In this document: positions 42,201 to 51,085 of the stretch, in pieces | Layout: each line of letters opens with the position of its first letter | Numbering within the stretch: the first letter of the stretch is position 1 | DNA from: Branchiostoma floridae | Lineage: Eukaryota; Chordata; Leptocardii; Amphioxiformes; Branchiostomatidae | Length of the DNA stretch: 64,000 bases | Reading direction: 5' to 3' | Assembly: GCF_000003815.2 (NCBI RefSeq) | Contig: NC_049981.1 | Coordinates: 2,170,690-2,234,689, forward strand | Made by a program: the position numbers and the translations under genes | The notes under the pieces: model-generated | What the model was told of the DNA's origin: nothing | Seen by the model: the letters and a program-made list of their open reading frames with translations, nothing else | Databases searched by the model: none

Positions 42201-43547
42201 GGTAGGAGAAGAAGTTGAACCGGGAGGTCGACATGTTGGAGGTTTTACACGTGCCGTCTAGAAATGGCACGAAACATAATTCAGACTTATTTGTTCATGT
42301 TTAAATTAAAAGGATGTGCTTGTACTATTTCTATCTCTGCAATTCTAATCAGTTAGGAAATAGTCCATGTTTTAGATTAGCCACATTATTTTTAGTCATT
42401 TCTAGGATTTTTGATAAGCTACAAAAAATATTTCAATATTTCATGACGTGCTAGACGATGTGATGGTAAACATTGTGCATTTTCTTGCAAATGTTGCCTT
42501 TTAAATTCATATCATGCATACGGAAAACAACTTAAGGAAAACACTTCAAATAGTTAATGTAGAAATAGAATTAGAATAGATGTCATTTCATTGTCCTTCT
42601 TTGTGTAGAATACAACTTCAATATCTTACCCTATAAAGCTATCAAGTTATACTATTTTGCTTGCTGTATTTTCCTTACATGGTTCAAAACTGAGAAACAG
42701 TGATAGAACATCCTGAAATGGCAAAGTTTGCGATACTTACTGTCGTATAAGGTGAACTTCTCCAGCGTGCTGTAGTCGTACACTTGGTGGGTCCTGGTCC
42801 CGTTTCCGTACGACAATAGCGCACCCCTGCCAAGTAAAATGGAAGGATCTTGTTATGATTAGTTACATTGTACTTACTACTGTAGCTATTTTACTTTGTA
42901 GTGAGAGGTTTTTGCTGTACTATGAATTTACATTTGAAACTATTCTGGAGTAGAGTAGTCGTACAAGAGAGATGTATTAGAGCGACCACCATAAATTTGA
43001 AGTCCAGCAATGACTGTTACAAGTTACAGTCCATTTTCGTATTGCTATGAATTCATACATGTGTCTATTAATGGGATTATATGACTGTAGATCATAGTCA
43101 GGGTTTGAAATGCAATATGCAGAAAAAATTTTAAGATTGCAGAAGAAAAAACTTTGGCAATATATGTTGTGGGATACAAACATAAATCTGTAGCGAGCAT
43201 TTCAAGATTAACAATAAAGGGCATGAAGAAACTCACTTTTGGGAATCGGTGCACAGAAAAAAAATTAGGGTAAATGTCAGCAAAACAAAATTACAATATA
43301 AATAAATAAGTAAACAAACAAAGCACAGGTCACACCTGTTGTTTGGGTAGTCGTAGAACTCACGCTGAACCATGGTGTAGTTCTTCTCCAGGATGTTCGC
43401 CTCCACATGGACCTGAAACCTTGGCGGGAGCTCGGGCAGCGGAGGGCCGGGATTGGTCGGGTTCGGGTCGCAGATGGATGGGTCGGGTCCCTGTCCGGTC
43501 ACCATGGCAACCAGGCAGCCAATCAGCAGGACTAGAGTTGGCCTCAT
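29510..43547 (-). CDS. 15-exon gene: type I membrane glycoprotein, probable LolA-like-domain family
   Basis: Fifteen exons (listed separately) join with consistent phases and GT-AG introns into 1980 nt, 659 residues plus TGA. Residues 1-18 are a signal peptide (RPTLVLLIGCLVAMVTG); a Pro-rich linker follows. About twelve N-glycosylation sequons (for example NYT, NGT, NMS, NET, NAT, NQT, NCT) mark the ectodomain. A single TM lies at about 622-644 with a short cytosolic tail. Two regions look like diverged repeats: REFYDYPNNRGALLSY ... YDYS ... NGTC (~64-103) and EYFDYNAKLFRIDF ... HDYN ... ENCT (~281-335). From memory this resembles invertebrate proteins with LolA-like domains plus a C-terminal conserved domain (here about 489-600); that is unverified. 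Function unknown; extracellular lipid binding is only a guess. A 5'UTR exon is likely, because TTCTGCAG lies two bases before the ATG. Confidence 0.85.
29707..30193. mobile_element. hAT-like non-autonomous element (intron 14)
   Basis: The ends TAGGGGTGGGTACCAGTACA and CGGTACCGTTACCCACACCTA (as CGGTACCGTTACC, CACACCTA) are imperfect inverted repeats. The centre has two tandem copies of CCTGATCCTCTAGACCTGG. No clean 8-bp duplication was identified. Confidence 0.6.
30195..30245. repeat. (GT)n microsatellite
   Basis: Nearly pure GT repeat, including an uninterrupted run at about 30219-30240. Confidence 0.95.
30279..30378 (-). CDS. LolA-like gene exon 14
   Basis: Residues 588-620: EVYLTALPGTLETNKDLISF then IMERNKPSNTYQP. 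Donor CCAG|GTAAGA. Confidence 0.9.
30583..30863 (+). mobile_element. tRNA-derived SINE, family B, ending at exon 13 donor
   Basis: B box in GGGTTCGAATCC, body GTTGACATTGTGCCC, GGACGTTAAATGGA, CCACACCTCGAGCACCTCAA, AGAACCCA; 3' part TTCAAACCTGGTATGTGACG and tail ACAAAC repeated to the exon border. Confidence 0.85.
30865..31047 (-). CDS. LolA-like gene exon 13 with SINE-derived donor
   Basis: Residues 527-587: HTPTDGPLWVGATLLAHPDV then FNDFKNRVDGNTMVVKF. Donor ACAG|GTTTGTTTG is the reverse complement of a SINE (CAAA)n tail. Confidence 0.88.
31088..31370 (-). mobile_element. tRNA-derived SINE, family A (intron 12)
   Basis: On minus: GGTCCGAGTGGGTAAAGTGT, then GAGTTCAATCCCCGGCTGAG, AGCACTCAGCATTTGGGAAA, ACCACTACCAGTGG and GGCGCATAG-type 3' part. 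Confidence 0.9.
31376..31795 (+). mobile_element. tRNA-derived SINE, family B, near full length (intron 12)
   Basis: Head with GTAGCGTAATGG and GGGTTTGAATTTCC; body TTGGGAAAGGCACTTCACAC, GAGTACCTAACTGTGG, GGGACGTCCCCCAAGATAGG, AGAACCCACAACACTTAT; 3' part TTCAAACCTGGTGTGTTAAA and CAAAACAAAC tail. Confidence 0.88.
32050..32159 (-). CDS. LolA-like gene exon 12
   Basis: Residues 490-526: LYNDLIRGDKYRFYRSVQSA then VAKAAGIHPLRVTNVW. Donor CTGG|GTAAGT. Confidence 0.9.
32254..32613. mobile_element. 360-bp foldback MITE with TTAA target (piggyBac-like; intron 11)
   Basis: AGGCAACCTTAGCAATATTA and TAATATTGCTTAGGTTGCCT are terminal inverted repeats. Exact TTAA flanks both ends (32250-32253, 32614-32617). 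Arms extend inwards through CATTTACATCATCATTTCAT and its partner. Confidence 0.92.
33304..33451 (-). CDS. LolA-like gene exon 11
   Basis: Residues 441-489: RDETSTPRESDLVFNMFNYD then QFLWHFDISMCFKDPSMQKP. Its 5' half is repeated in decayed form through 33517-34115. Confidence 0.9.
33452..34115. repeat. decayed tandem copies of exon 11 5' half plus intron flank
   Basis: Plus-strand text around the exon 11 acceptor (AGTCGTAGTTAAACATGTTG, GTCACGCTGTGGAACAAGGG, AGAGATGGCAGACTTCG) recurs at about 33517, 33645, 33955 and 34079, with extra ~40-60 bp repeats of GGCAGACTTCACCCCCTTAC between. Copies carry indels and no longer encode an intact exon. Confidence 0.85.
34380..34460 (-). CDS. LolA-like gene exon 10
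   Basis: Residues 414-440: DNWKTTTRQTMNQSQVPVRL, HMKGSWK. Donor GAAG|GTGAGA. Its acceptor side is duplicated at 34527-34592. Confidence 0.88.
34527..34592. repeat. duplicate of exon 10 acceptor region
   Basis: GGTCGTGGTCATCCAGTTAT then GTTACCATGGCAACA matches 34437-34496 (GGGTGGTAGTCTTCCAGTTA, GTTACCATGGCAACA), covering the first ~24 bp of exon 10 and its upstream intron. The acceptor CAG has become GCG-like. Confidence 0.8.
34701..35061. mobile_element. Harbinger-like MITE with long TIRs (intron 9)
   Basis: GGCCACACCAGTTTAATTTC and its partner ending ATTGGTGTGGCC, with TAA on both sides (34698-34700, 35062-35064). The arms share CTTGGTTCACGGAT. Confidence 0.88.
35567..35680 (-). CDS. LolA-like gene exon 9
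   Basis: Residues 376-413: SRVRDIMTDVWVSREVNYHV then YSTDFTYQWYFSA. Acceptor CTGTAG|AG, donor AGCC|GTGAGT. Confidence 0.9.
35755..36113. mobile_element. hAT-like MITE rich in GGGTGCACC (intron 8)
   Basis: Ends CAGGGCTCAAAATTTATT and AGTATTTCGAGCCCTG are imperfect inverted repeats typical of hAT termini. Subterminal GGGTGCACC occurs at least six times, which could be transposase-binding repeats. No matching 8-bp flank. Confidence 0.7.
36117..36800 (+). mobile_element. Harbinger-like MITE split by a SINE (intron 8)
   Basis: Left end GGCTATGTTCATTTGATGAA resumes after the SINE with GGTCGTTTCCAAAC, TGTAAATTGTACAAAG, GTAGATTGCAAAG, and ends GTTATCCATATAATCCAATC AACATGGCC followed by TAA (36801-36803). 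Confidence 0.8.
36159..36440 (+). mobile_element. tRNA-derived SINE, family A, with target duplication
   Basis: A box TGGCCGAGTGGGTAAAG, B box GAGTTTGATCCCCGGC, body AGCACTCAGCATTTGGGAAA, 3' part GCCATCAGGCGTGG. Flanked by TATCAATGAGATCT (36145-36158) and TATCAATGATATCT (36441-36454), a 14-bp duplication with one mismatch. Confidence 0.95.
36971..37137 (-). CDS. LolA-like gene exon 8
   Basis: Residues 320-375: LEYLISYQPENCTIRPISNY then KKSYEMFHFDDKDFTYSGV. Donor AGTG|GTAAGC. Confidence 0.9.
37621..37738 (-). CDS. LolA-like gene exon 7
   Basis: Residues 281-319: EYFDYNAKLFRIDFHPTSNR then WSFGPVQHKAIHDYNS. Donor TCAG|GTCAGG (weak). Confidence 0.88.
38382..38923. mobile_element. 542-bp Harbinger-like element (intron 6)
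   Basis: GGCCACAGCAAGTCAATTTT and AAAATTTACTTGCTGTGGCC are TIRs continuing into ATGGATGACATC / GATGTCATCCAT. TAA at both sides (38379-38381, 38924-38926). No transposase frame. Confidence 0.9.
39113..39277 (-). CDS. LolA-like gene exon 6
   Basis: Residues 226-280: GFHTVTRHDQNWVYQTEGYV then CPGRVNTKSVPTTPDQFY. Acceptor TTCTAG|GG, donor GCGG|GTAAGG, phase 0. Confidence 0.9.
39318..39800 (-). mobile_element. family B SINE interrupted by a hAT MITE (intron 5)
   Basis: Plus text starts with the reversed tail (GTTTG)n GTATTGCATACC, is broken by 39353-39667, and resumes with AACACATCAGGTTTGTACTG and GAACCCCTGCTG, matching the reversed 3' half of the family B SINEs. Confidence 0.75.
39353..39667. 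mobile_element. 315-bp hAT-like MITE with 8-bp target duplication
   Basis: Ends CAGGGCTCTAGCCGGC and GAGCTGGCTAGAACAGTG are imperfect TIRs. Flanks TTGCATAC (39345-39352) and TTGAATAC (39668-39675) match at 7 of 8 bases. Confidence 0.85.
39905..40140. repeat. ~10/30-bp minisatellite abutting exon 5 donor
   Basis: Repeated GTATGAACCAGTATGAACTG and GCTATGGACTG words, about 20 short units, running to within a few bases of the donor at 40143. Confidence 0.88.
40144..40217 (-). CDS. LolA-like gene exon 5
   Basis: Residues 201-225: LEFNPQTRGPSDTYKSIHHI YDFQ. The donor CCAG|GTAAGG sits at the edge of the minisatellite at 39905-40140. Confidence 0.9.
40448..40810. repeat. 89-91 bp tandem repeat, ~4 copies (intron 4)
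   Basis: ACTGTCCCTACTCTAAG starts copies at 40504, 40593, 40684 and 40773. Each contains CTGAGTACTTGTGTTCC and CACCCTAC. Confidence 0.92.
40948..41112 (-). CDS. LolA-like gene exon 4
   Basis: Residues 146-200: GIPVNHWYSCMHNATWNSTY, then KLDFYFSVPGYPTASGQDEI. Acceptor CTTCAG|GT, donor AAAC|GTGAGT. Confidence 0.9.
41310..41420 (-). mobile_element. LINE 3'-end fragment (intron 3)
   Basis: On minus: CAATGAAAAGCGGCCTGCAG, GCTTTCATGAATAAATAAAG. This hairpin plus AATAAA-like tail is typical of CR1/L2-group 3' ends. Confidence 0.55.
41650..42000 (-). mobile_element. probable LINE 3'-end fragment (intron 3)
   Basis: On minus it ends GTACAATAAAGGTC followed by (TTCAT)n, a typical LINE tail. No coding part recognised. 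Confidence 0.4.
42120..42257 (-). CDS. LolA-like gene exon 3
   Basis: Residues 100-145: NGTCKTSNMSTSRFNFFSYH, then KAGFILHFGAEFNETYN. Donor AACG|GTGAGT. Confidence 0.9.
42741..42826 (-). CDS. LolA-like gene exon 2
   Basis: Residues 71-99: GALLSYGNGTRTHQVYDYST, LEKFTLYD. Acceptor TTGGCAG|GG, donor GACA|GTAAGT. Confidence 0.9.
43336..43547 (-). CDS. LolA-like gene exon 1
   Basis: ATG at 43547-43545; residues 1-70: signal peptide, Pro-rich stretch, VHVEANILEKNYTMVQREFY. Donor AACAG|GTGTGA, phase 2. Confidence 0.9.
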
Positions 43548-43549
43548 GA

Positions 43550-45061
43550 CTGCAGAACATACATAAACCTGTTATTACAATCACTCACTATTCGATTTAT
43601 CGTTGGGTTTTCCCTGTCAGGCAAGTGTTAGAAGTGCTTGCACATAGGTTTGCAGGCTTGAATGATGGCAACTCGCGACCAGCTTCTATCTTTAGTTTAG
43701 GGTTGGCACTTAAGATTTAGGAGATAAAGATCTTAACTTATATCATTATATCTTAACATTTACTCTTCAGACATTTGGAGAAGGTTGTGACTTTTATCTT
43801 ACATATATGACATCAGATGTTAACACAGAAAAAAAATAATGTGCTGGCACACCTCATACCCCCCTCACACACCCTCTTCTGTAGTACATGTAGCTATAGT
43901 ACCCTCAAGTTGGGACCTTGTGCTGTTCTGGCATAACCTAAACCTTTAGTCTTGATAATCGTATATCACATATTTTTTGTTCTCAAATGTTGCCAAACTT
44001 CTGCACAAAATACTTTTAAAAAATTATTAATCAAATTGCTATGGCATGGAACAATGATAACGATGTCATTGTAACAGAAGTTTCCCACGTGCCTGACGCA
44101 GGTGTACTTTACCTGGTAACCTGATACCTTTGTTTACTCTGTGATAGCCATGTTTGTTCACCTCTCACCTGTGTGTGAACACGGCAGCAATCCTGCGCCG
44201 CTCTGTAAACGAAAACTCACTTCAACATGTCCAACTGCCAACATTTATCTGACTCTAAAAGTTCTCAATGTGGCAACAAGGACTGTAGCGATCTGTCGTC
44301 AAGTTGTGGCAAACCTAGTAAGTAGAGTAAAGTAGGGTCCATGGGAGGTCAACTATCCCGAGAACAAACAATGGTGATTGGTTGGTTCCTGTTCCTTTTG
44401 TGCGAACGTTTCAGATTTCAGTTGCTGTAAATTTAGTTTTTCCTTTTGTGGGGATTTAATGTCATATTTAATACTAGGAGGTTTTTTTGCAATGTTTTAC
44501 ATGTACGTCTTTGCAGTGGAAACATTTCTGTACTACATTAGAATTTTATCTTGGTGGTGTCGTGAGTTCGCAGTGGAGAAATTTTGTTCACTGAAAATAA
44601 AAGCACTGCGTCATACGTTCCACAATTTACGATGCTTTTCACCAGTCACATACCACTGAATGCTTGTGATCTCAAAGCTGCCCAATTAATTTTTCTGTAT
44701 CGATTCATTACTTCATTCTGTTTGTTTTAAAAAATTCTGGTTCTGGCAAGTTGGAAAACCAAGTTTTGGTCACCTTCCAACAGTTTGTTAATCTGTTAGC
44801 TAAATTCCTAAAGGGCTAAGTGAGTAACAGTAACACTGAATATTGTTTTGTTAATTAGTTTAACGAGCTTCCACATAAATTTTAGGCTTCGTACTGCCTA
44901 AATTTATTTATTCATTTACTTTATTAATTCATATCTTACCCTTCATGAGAAGAGAAGAATTTTGCAACATTCCTTTAAATATGGAACTTTTCTATCCCTG
45001 TACTAGTTACACATGTACAAGAAATGTTCAAGTTCATTCAAATATAGCTTGGAAGATGAAA
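43550..45061. other. upstream flank of the 15-exon gene
   Basis: Should contain the promoter and probably a 5'UTR exon, but none could be pinned down. No repeat recognised with confidence. Confidence 0.35.
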
Positions 45062-45269
45062 CTGTAAATGCAGAAATTTTCGCAGTGGATTAATGTTCGC
45101 GGTTTTCGCGGTAACCACTTCACCGCAAACTTAAATCCACCGCGAACATTTTTCTATTGTGGTATTAGACTGCAGTCTATGGTGGTACCGCGAATTTAAT
45201 TCCACCGCGAAAAGTCATTTTTCCCGCTACCGCGAAATTAAATCCCCCCGAACTTAAATGCATTTACAG
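45062..45269. mobile_element. second copy of the CTGTAAATGC MITE
   Basis: Same ends and interior as 28467-28667 (GACTGCAGTCTATGGTG is shared); TA follows at 45270-45271. Confidence 0.88.
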
Positions 45270-45545
45270 TACTTTTTTTTGATTGAGTGGGTGACCGTAA
45301 GGACGTTGACACGTTTCTCTTTCTGCTTGAGTAGGTCAGACATATGCAGCTGTCTTATATATATATATGTGACAAAAATTGACTTGTTGCAAGAATATAC
45401 AGTCTATAACCAAATAAACATCACAAAATACTCATCACTGTTAATGACAGCATTACCCAACCACAATCGAGGTCTTCAAATGTTGATTTTTTTCTTCGAC
45501 TGGCCCATTTAGAAATGCTGGAGTCTTTGTGTGTGCACGTTTTAG

Positions 45546-45651
45546 GGTTCGATGAAAGAGCTGGGCTGGGCCCCTGGCCTGTCTACATGGCCTGTCTACC
45601 TGGCCTGGCTATCACGTCAGGCCACCAAGATCCCCCCATTCATACCCTCAG
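45546..45651 (+). repeat. arm 1 of a near-identical inverted repeat
   Basis: GGTTCGATGAAAGAGCTGGG through CCCCCCATTCATACCCTCAG. Its reverse complement is at 48460-48565 with no mismatch seen. Confidence 0.95.
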
Positions 45652-46300
45652 AGATTCAGACAACTCTCCAAGGGAACTAAGCGCCAAGCATGTGACCCCG
45701 GTCATCTCAGATGCCCCGCCTGTCATGTCACAGGCACTGGTCTGGGGACAAAATAGTTGATTGAGAGGCATAGTAATTGCTACTCTTTAGCCCTGTCAGA
45801 GACCTCAACCTGGCCTGTGAGCCCTGGCCCTTTGAGGAAGTAGGAATATAATCATCTGGTGTATTCATCTGGGAATATAGCTCTGTCTGGGAGGTATTAG
45901 GCCTTTCTCCCAGCCAGAAATACAAGTACCACAGTTTGTGTCTTTTTTATCTGTCTTCGACTAGCCCTTACAACAAAAAGAGAAGTAATGTGCATAACGT
46001 GCTGTTTAGAGGTAAAACAACACTTTCCTCTCCCAGTCCCCGGAGACAACAATCTCCACCTGTTCCAACACAGAGTGCCCCAGTAACGTTTCTCTGACCC
46101 CAGTGTGTGACATCAAGGCCACAGAAATGGCTGGGGAGGGGAAACCCACCAGACCAAGGAAACTCTGCCCTTCGGAAAACTTTGTACAGAAAGTACTGGA
46201 AAGTCTTAACTGACTTGCAATTACCTGGTACGATCCTAGATATATAGACAAGAAGACCAGAATGGAATAACGTTATACCTGGATGGAAGCAAATGCTTGG

Positions 46301-46362
46301 TTCCTGGTAGACACAGTCCAACAGAACAGAGTGTTAGAGAAATCATGCCTGACTGTGCCTTA
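46301..46362 (+). repeat. direct repeat, copy 1
   Basis: GGTTCCTGGTAGACACAGTC ... GAAATCATGCCTGACTGTG recurs at 47435-47497 with about three mismatches. Both copies lie between the inverted-repeat arms. Confidence 0.85.
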
Positions 46363-47434
46363 CAGTTAGTTACACTGGGTTCACCAGCACTACCCAAATT
46401 TGTCAAAGGTTCCATACATGGACCACAAGTTCTTCTGAACCATATGTTCTTCTATTCTAAACCAATCTTGCACTTTTCACTTTTCTGCTCTTTTCGTCAC
46501 AGTATTTATCACGCAAGTCTATAGAAAAGTACCACAATTTGTGTCTTTATTATATCTGGGGTGAAGCAACGTTTTCCTTGATTTTTTTTTTGGTTTAAAC
46601 CCCAACCGTTCGTCCAGAGCGCATGTTTCAGCTTCACCCCCTGGCCTTGGGGAGATGCTCCTGGCTGGAGCAGAAAATCGGGTCACAGCCAGAGAGCAAT
46701 TACTCCTTCCCTGTACGATTTGACTAGCCTGGGTACCATCCGTATTCTACCGGGGGTCCTTACACTCCCTACCCTTATTGTTCTGCAATATCAGACTCTA
46801 AAAGCCCTATTTCCATAGATTTGCATGTAGCATTGTAGGTGGTAAAGGTTTTATTTATGACTTTTGTACTGCTGCATCCTGGTAAAATGCTGTACTTTAA
46901 TAGTCTAATGAAAAATTATGGTCTGGATTGGAGAATGTCATCGGTTATTCTAAAAGAAATTTCTCATTCTTACAGAGAAGTACAATGTGCTGTATATTGT
47001 TTTTACACAACATAGAAAGCCACATATACATTGTACAGACAAATAGATTCAGATGATGCACATGCACTTCATGGTATAACTGTAGAGTTCAGAAAACAGA
47101 GTTCAAATTGTGTTGGTCATGATCATTATTTCCATTGTATATGTACTTCATATACATTGTAGGTTTGAACATTCATAACGTTATATACCAGATACAGTTC
47201 TTGAATGAAGTACATTACAAATTAAGGATAAGCTTAACTTTGATCATTCAGTCTCTATGTATCTATCGCAGGCTAATAGAAATTGTGAAAGAGGTGCCAT
47301 ATAGTGATATACACCAGTATTTCACTATTTGGCATTAGATTAGCCAATAGAAATAACATCTCCAAGGCAAGAAAGACTCCATCATAACTACAAGCACAAA
47401 ACTACAAGATCATAAATATGAGCTACAATTGGTG

Positions 47435-47497
47435 GGTTCCTGGTAGACACAGTCCAACAGAGCAGAGTGTCAGAGAAATCATGCCTGACTGTGTCTT
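47435..47497 (+). repeat. direct repeat, copy 2
   Basis: Partner of 46301-46362. Confidence 0.85.
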
Positions 47498-47681
47498 ACA
47501 CCAGGCAGAAAGTATTGGGGTATAAGGGCAAGTATTTTCTAGCCTTATATTTTCGGTGTTCTGTCTAAGAACAATTGTGTGAAAAAATCTCAGGGCAAAA
47601 TGCATCATTTTTTCTATAGACTTGTGTGATATATACTGTCACGAAAAGAGCAGGACAGTGCAAGTTTGGATCTGTTTGTAA

Positions 47682-48459
47682 NNNNNNNNNNNNNNNNNNN
47701 NNNNNNNNNNNNNNNNNNNNNNNNNNNNNNNNNNNNNNNNNNNNNNNNNNNNNNNNNNNNNNNNNNNNNNNNNNNNNNNNNNNNNNNNNNNNNNNNNNNN
47801 NNNNNNNNNNNNNNNNNNNNNNNNNNNNNNNNNNNNNNNNNNNNNNNNNNNNNNNNNNNNNNNNNNNNNNNNNNNNNNNNNNNNNNNNNNNNNNNNNNNN
47901 NNNNNNNNNNNNNNNNNNNNNNNNNNNNNNNNNNNNNNNNNNNNNNNNNNNNNNNNNNNNNNNNNNNNNNNNNNNNNNNNNNNNNNNNNNNNNNNNNNNN
48001 NNNNNNNNNNNNNNNNNNNNNNNNNNNNNNNNNNNNNNNNNNNNNNNNNNNNNNNNNNNNNNNNNNNNNNNNNNNNNNNNNNNNNNNNNNNNNNNNNNNN
48101 NNNNNNNNNNNNNNNNNNNNNNNNNNNNNNNNNNNNNNNNNNNNNNNNNNNNNNNNNNNNNNNNNNNNNNNNNNNNNNNNNNNNNNNNNNNNNNNNNNNN
48201 NNNNNNNNNNNNNNNNNNNNNNNNNNNNNNNNNNNNNNNNNNNNNNNNNNNNNNNNNNNNNNNNNNNNNNNNNNNNNNNNNNNNNNNNNNNNNNNNNNNN
48301 NNNNNNNNNNNNNNNNNNNNNNNNNNNNNNNNNNNNNNNNNNNNNNNNNNNNNNNNNNNNNNNNNNNNNNNNNNNNNNNNNNNNNNNNNNNNNNNNNNNN
48401 NNNNNNNNNNNNNNNNNNNNNNNNNNNNNNNNNNNNNNNNNNNNNNNNNNNNNNNNNNN
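47682..48459. other. assembly gap (778 N)
   Basis: A run of N ending exactly at the inner edge of inverted-repeat arm 2. Confidence 1.
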
Positions 48460-48565
48460 CTGAGGGTATGAATGGGGGGATCTTGGTGGCCTGACGTGAT
48501 AGCCAGGCCAGGTAGACAGGCCATGTAGACAGGCCAGGGGCCCAGCCCAGCTCTTTCATCGAACC
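48460..48565 (-). repeat. arm 2 of the inverted repeat
   Basis: Reverse complement of 45546-45651; its inner side is lost in the gap. Confidence 0.95.
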
Positions 48566-49395
48566 CCACGTTTTATGTAGGGTTAACGTTAGGTTAGGGG
48601 ACCTGGGTGGCATCATTTTGACAGTTTTAAACAACTCTTTGAGTGAGATATAAGGACCATGGACCTAACAGTTTCTTCTTTGTGACGTGTTTAAGTACTT
48701 GCCTACGAACTTGGTCTTGACTGGTTGACAAACGCAAAATAATATGAAGCTAAATAGAGTTAGATGCAAAACACGTTTTTCACGTTCAACGGAAACTACC
48801 AGTACCATGATCGTCACTGTCCCCACTGTCAACTGTGTTTGGCAAGCGGACAAACGTCCCTCATCTATCTATCTAGCTGGTACAGTATCTTACACATCTT
48901 ACCTGACGTCTTACGTGCGTCTTGAGCGGTTTTAAGACGTATTCTCGTGTCTCTTGTACGTCTGGAGTCCGCAAGGCCCGCGTTTTTACTCACGGAAGGT
49001 CAGAGGTCAGTCACGAGACTGCCGGATGCCTGGGGCTCTCAAAGAAGTTTGAAGAACAACGTAATATTGCTAATTCTCACTCTCTGTACGTATTTCATAA
49101 GAAGAAACATAAAACTATGAATTAAATAAACCAATGAAAGGTCCAGTTTCATAATGAACGTGGTATGGTGTTTTGTTATCGTTGAATCATTCGTTACCCA
49201 TAACCCCTACGTATACCCTCGTGTGGCGCTAATTTTAGACCTGTCCGGGTTGTTCAGCTTGTGTAACAAAAGAAATGTCGCCCGATGTCGCAGAATGGCA
49301 GTGTAGTACTAGTAGTCTTCCATAACGTTTGTTACATAACTCCACAGGCGTGAAGTATGTAACAACATGAACGTTCACATGGACTGGAAAGTTAG
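48566..49395. other. non-coding stretch
   Basis: No gene or repeat supported. Confidence 0.35.
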
Positions 49396-49397
49396 TA

Positions 49398-49571
49398 CAG
49401 TAGAATCCAGTTAAGTGCACAACGGATAAACGCACACTTCTGTTAACTGCACGGAATACCAAAATCTCAAACAGGTGCAGTCCAGCTACATAACTTCGCT
49501 TTATTGCACCAGTCGGTTAATTCTACGAAATTCACTGGCAAATAGGCCGTTCAATTAACCGGCTTCTACTG
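49398..49571. mobile_element. pogo/Tigger-like MITE
   Basis: CAGTAGAATCCAGTTAAGTG and CAATTAACCGGCTTCTACTG form TIRs, with TA at both flanks. Confidence 0.85.
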
Positions 49572-49676
49572 TAATTACCCAAGTAGGTTAAAAAGACTCC
49601 TTCAGTCCTTGCATTACCCAAAAATTTCGAAAATGTTTACTTTAAACTGTCGGACTCTGGACCAGAAAACTTAATA

Positions 49677-49785
49677 CAATGGAAGCCAGTTAATTGCACG
49701 TCGGATAAACGCACACTTCGGACAATTGCATGGAATCCCACGAAATTCACTAGCAAATAGGCCGTGCAATTAAGCGGCTCTGCTG
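49677..49785. mobile_element. pogo/Tigger-like MITE
   Basis: CAATGGAAGCCAGTTAATTG to AATTAAGCGGCTCTGCTG, TA on both sides. An inverted copy, with shared flank CCAGAAAACTTAATA, is at 49940-50066. Confidence 0.85.
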
Positions 49786-49939
49786 TACCGAAAATATGTA
49801 TGAAATTGTTACTTGGAGGCAAAAGAAAGCAAAAATGTAGGAGGTGACTGGTCGTGGGCGGCTTCCACTTAACATGACGCCGGCAATAGGTCAAGGACGG
49901 GGATACTCCTGAGCAAGGACGGTATATAACGTCCTTATA

Positions 49940-50198
49940 CAGCAGAAGCCGCTTAATTGCACGGCCTATCTGCCAGTGAATTTCGTGGGATTCCATGCAA
50001 TTGTCCGAAGTGTGCGTTTATCCGACGTGCAATTAACTGGCTTCCATTGTATTAAGTTTTCTGGTCCAGTTAACAGAAGTGTGCGTTTATCCGTTGTGCA
50101 ATTAACTGGATTCTACATAACTTCGCTTTATTGCACCAGTCGGGTAATTGCACGAAATTCACTGGCAAATAGGCCGTCCAATTAAGCGGCTTCTACTG
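49940..50198. mobile_element. composite pogo/Tigger-like MITE
   Basis: Starts CAGCAGAAGCCGCTTAATTG and ends AATTAAGCGGCTTCTACTG; an internal terminus CTTCCATTG|TA at about 50050 shows two elements fused. Confidence 0.8.
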
Positions 50199-50271
50199 TA
50201 GATAGATAGATAGACCGATTGATGACTTCATACCATATGTACAAATAACCGAGAGATCAAATTTGGACATA

Positions 50272-51085
50272 CAGTCAAACCTGTCCAAGACGACCACCCG
50301 GGGGACCGGACAAAAACGGTCGATTTGAACAGGTGGTCGCTGAGAAGAGTATCGACTCAAAACATGCCCTATGCAAAGTATAACGGTTTCCGTTGTGTTT
50401 AATGGCAAATAGCAAGCACACTGCACGCACGCAAAGAAGCGAGGTATTTAATGTCAAATACAACACGCACACTGTAAATTGTAAATTTAACCCCGGCTTT
50501 TATACGATACAGTATAATATTTGTACACTAACGTTTTAGACAGTAAGGGAACTTTGATGCTGTCAGTTACCATACAAGCCTTTATGCGTCGCTGTGTTCT
50601 TGATCGCCGTATCTGAAATAACTACGGTGCACCTTTCAAATTCTATGCCCGGTACGTCCCAATAGGGCACTTACCCAAGGGTGAATATACAGTACAGTTG
50701 GACAAAAGCACTCACACAGATCTTTCTTAGACATTTCCTCCCATATTACAGTAGACTGCCCCATTGACCCACCCATTGACCGCCGCAATCTTTATTCTAA
50801 ACATAACATCGTAATGGCAGTCAAAATCCGACGCCAAAAACTAGCCGATATCGGCACAAAATCGTGCTAATTATCATCAAAATCGATGAAAACCTCAATT
50901 TTGAAAATGATGCGGTCGTTAAGGGGCCCAATTTGGGCCGGTCGCGGTCGCGTTGGCCAGGTGGTCGTTGAGAAAAGGTCGCTTAATGCTTACGTCAATA
51001 GGAAAAAAAATCGGGACCGAGAAAAAGCGGTCGAAATGGCCAGATGGTCGCTGAGAAGAGGTGGTCGCTCGGGCAGGTTTGACTG
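50272..51085. mobile_element. 814-bp pogo/Tigger-like element
   Basis: CAGTCAAACCTGTCCAAGAC and CTCGGGCAGGTTTGACTG form TIRs, TA at both ends. Subterminal GGTGGTCGCTGAGAAGAG repeats. No transposase frame. A fragment lies at 16818-16990. Confidence 0.88.

Noticed and set aside
47565..48634. ORFs over 280 codons
   Set aside because: They are mostly N from the assembly gap; the same holds at 15.7 and 20.5 kb.
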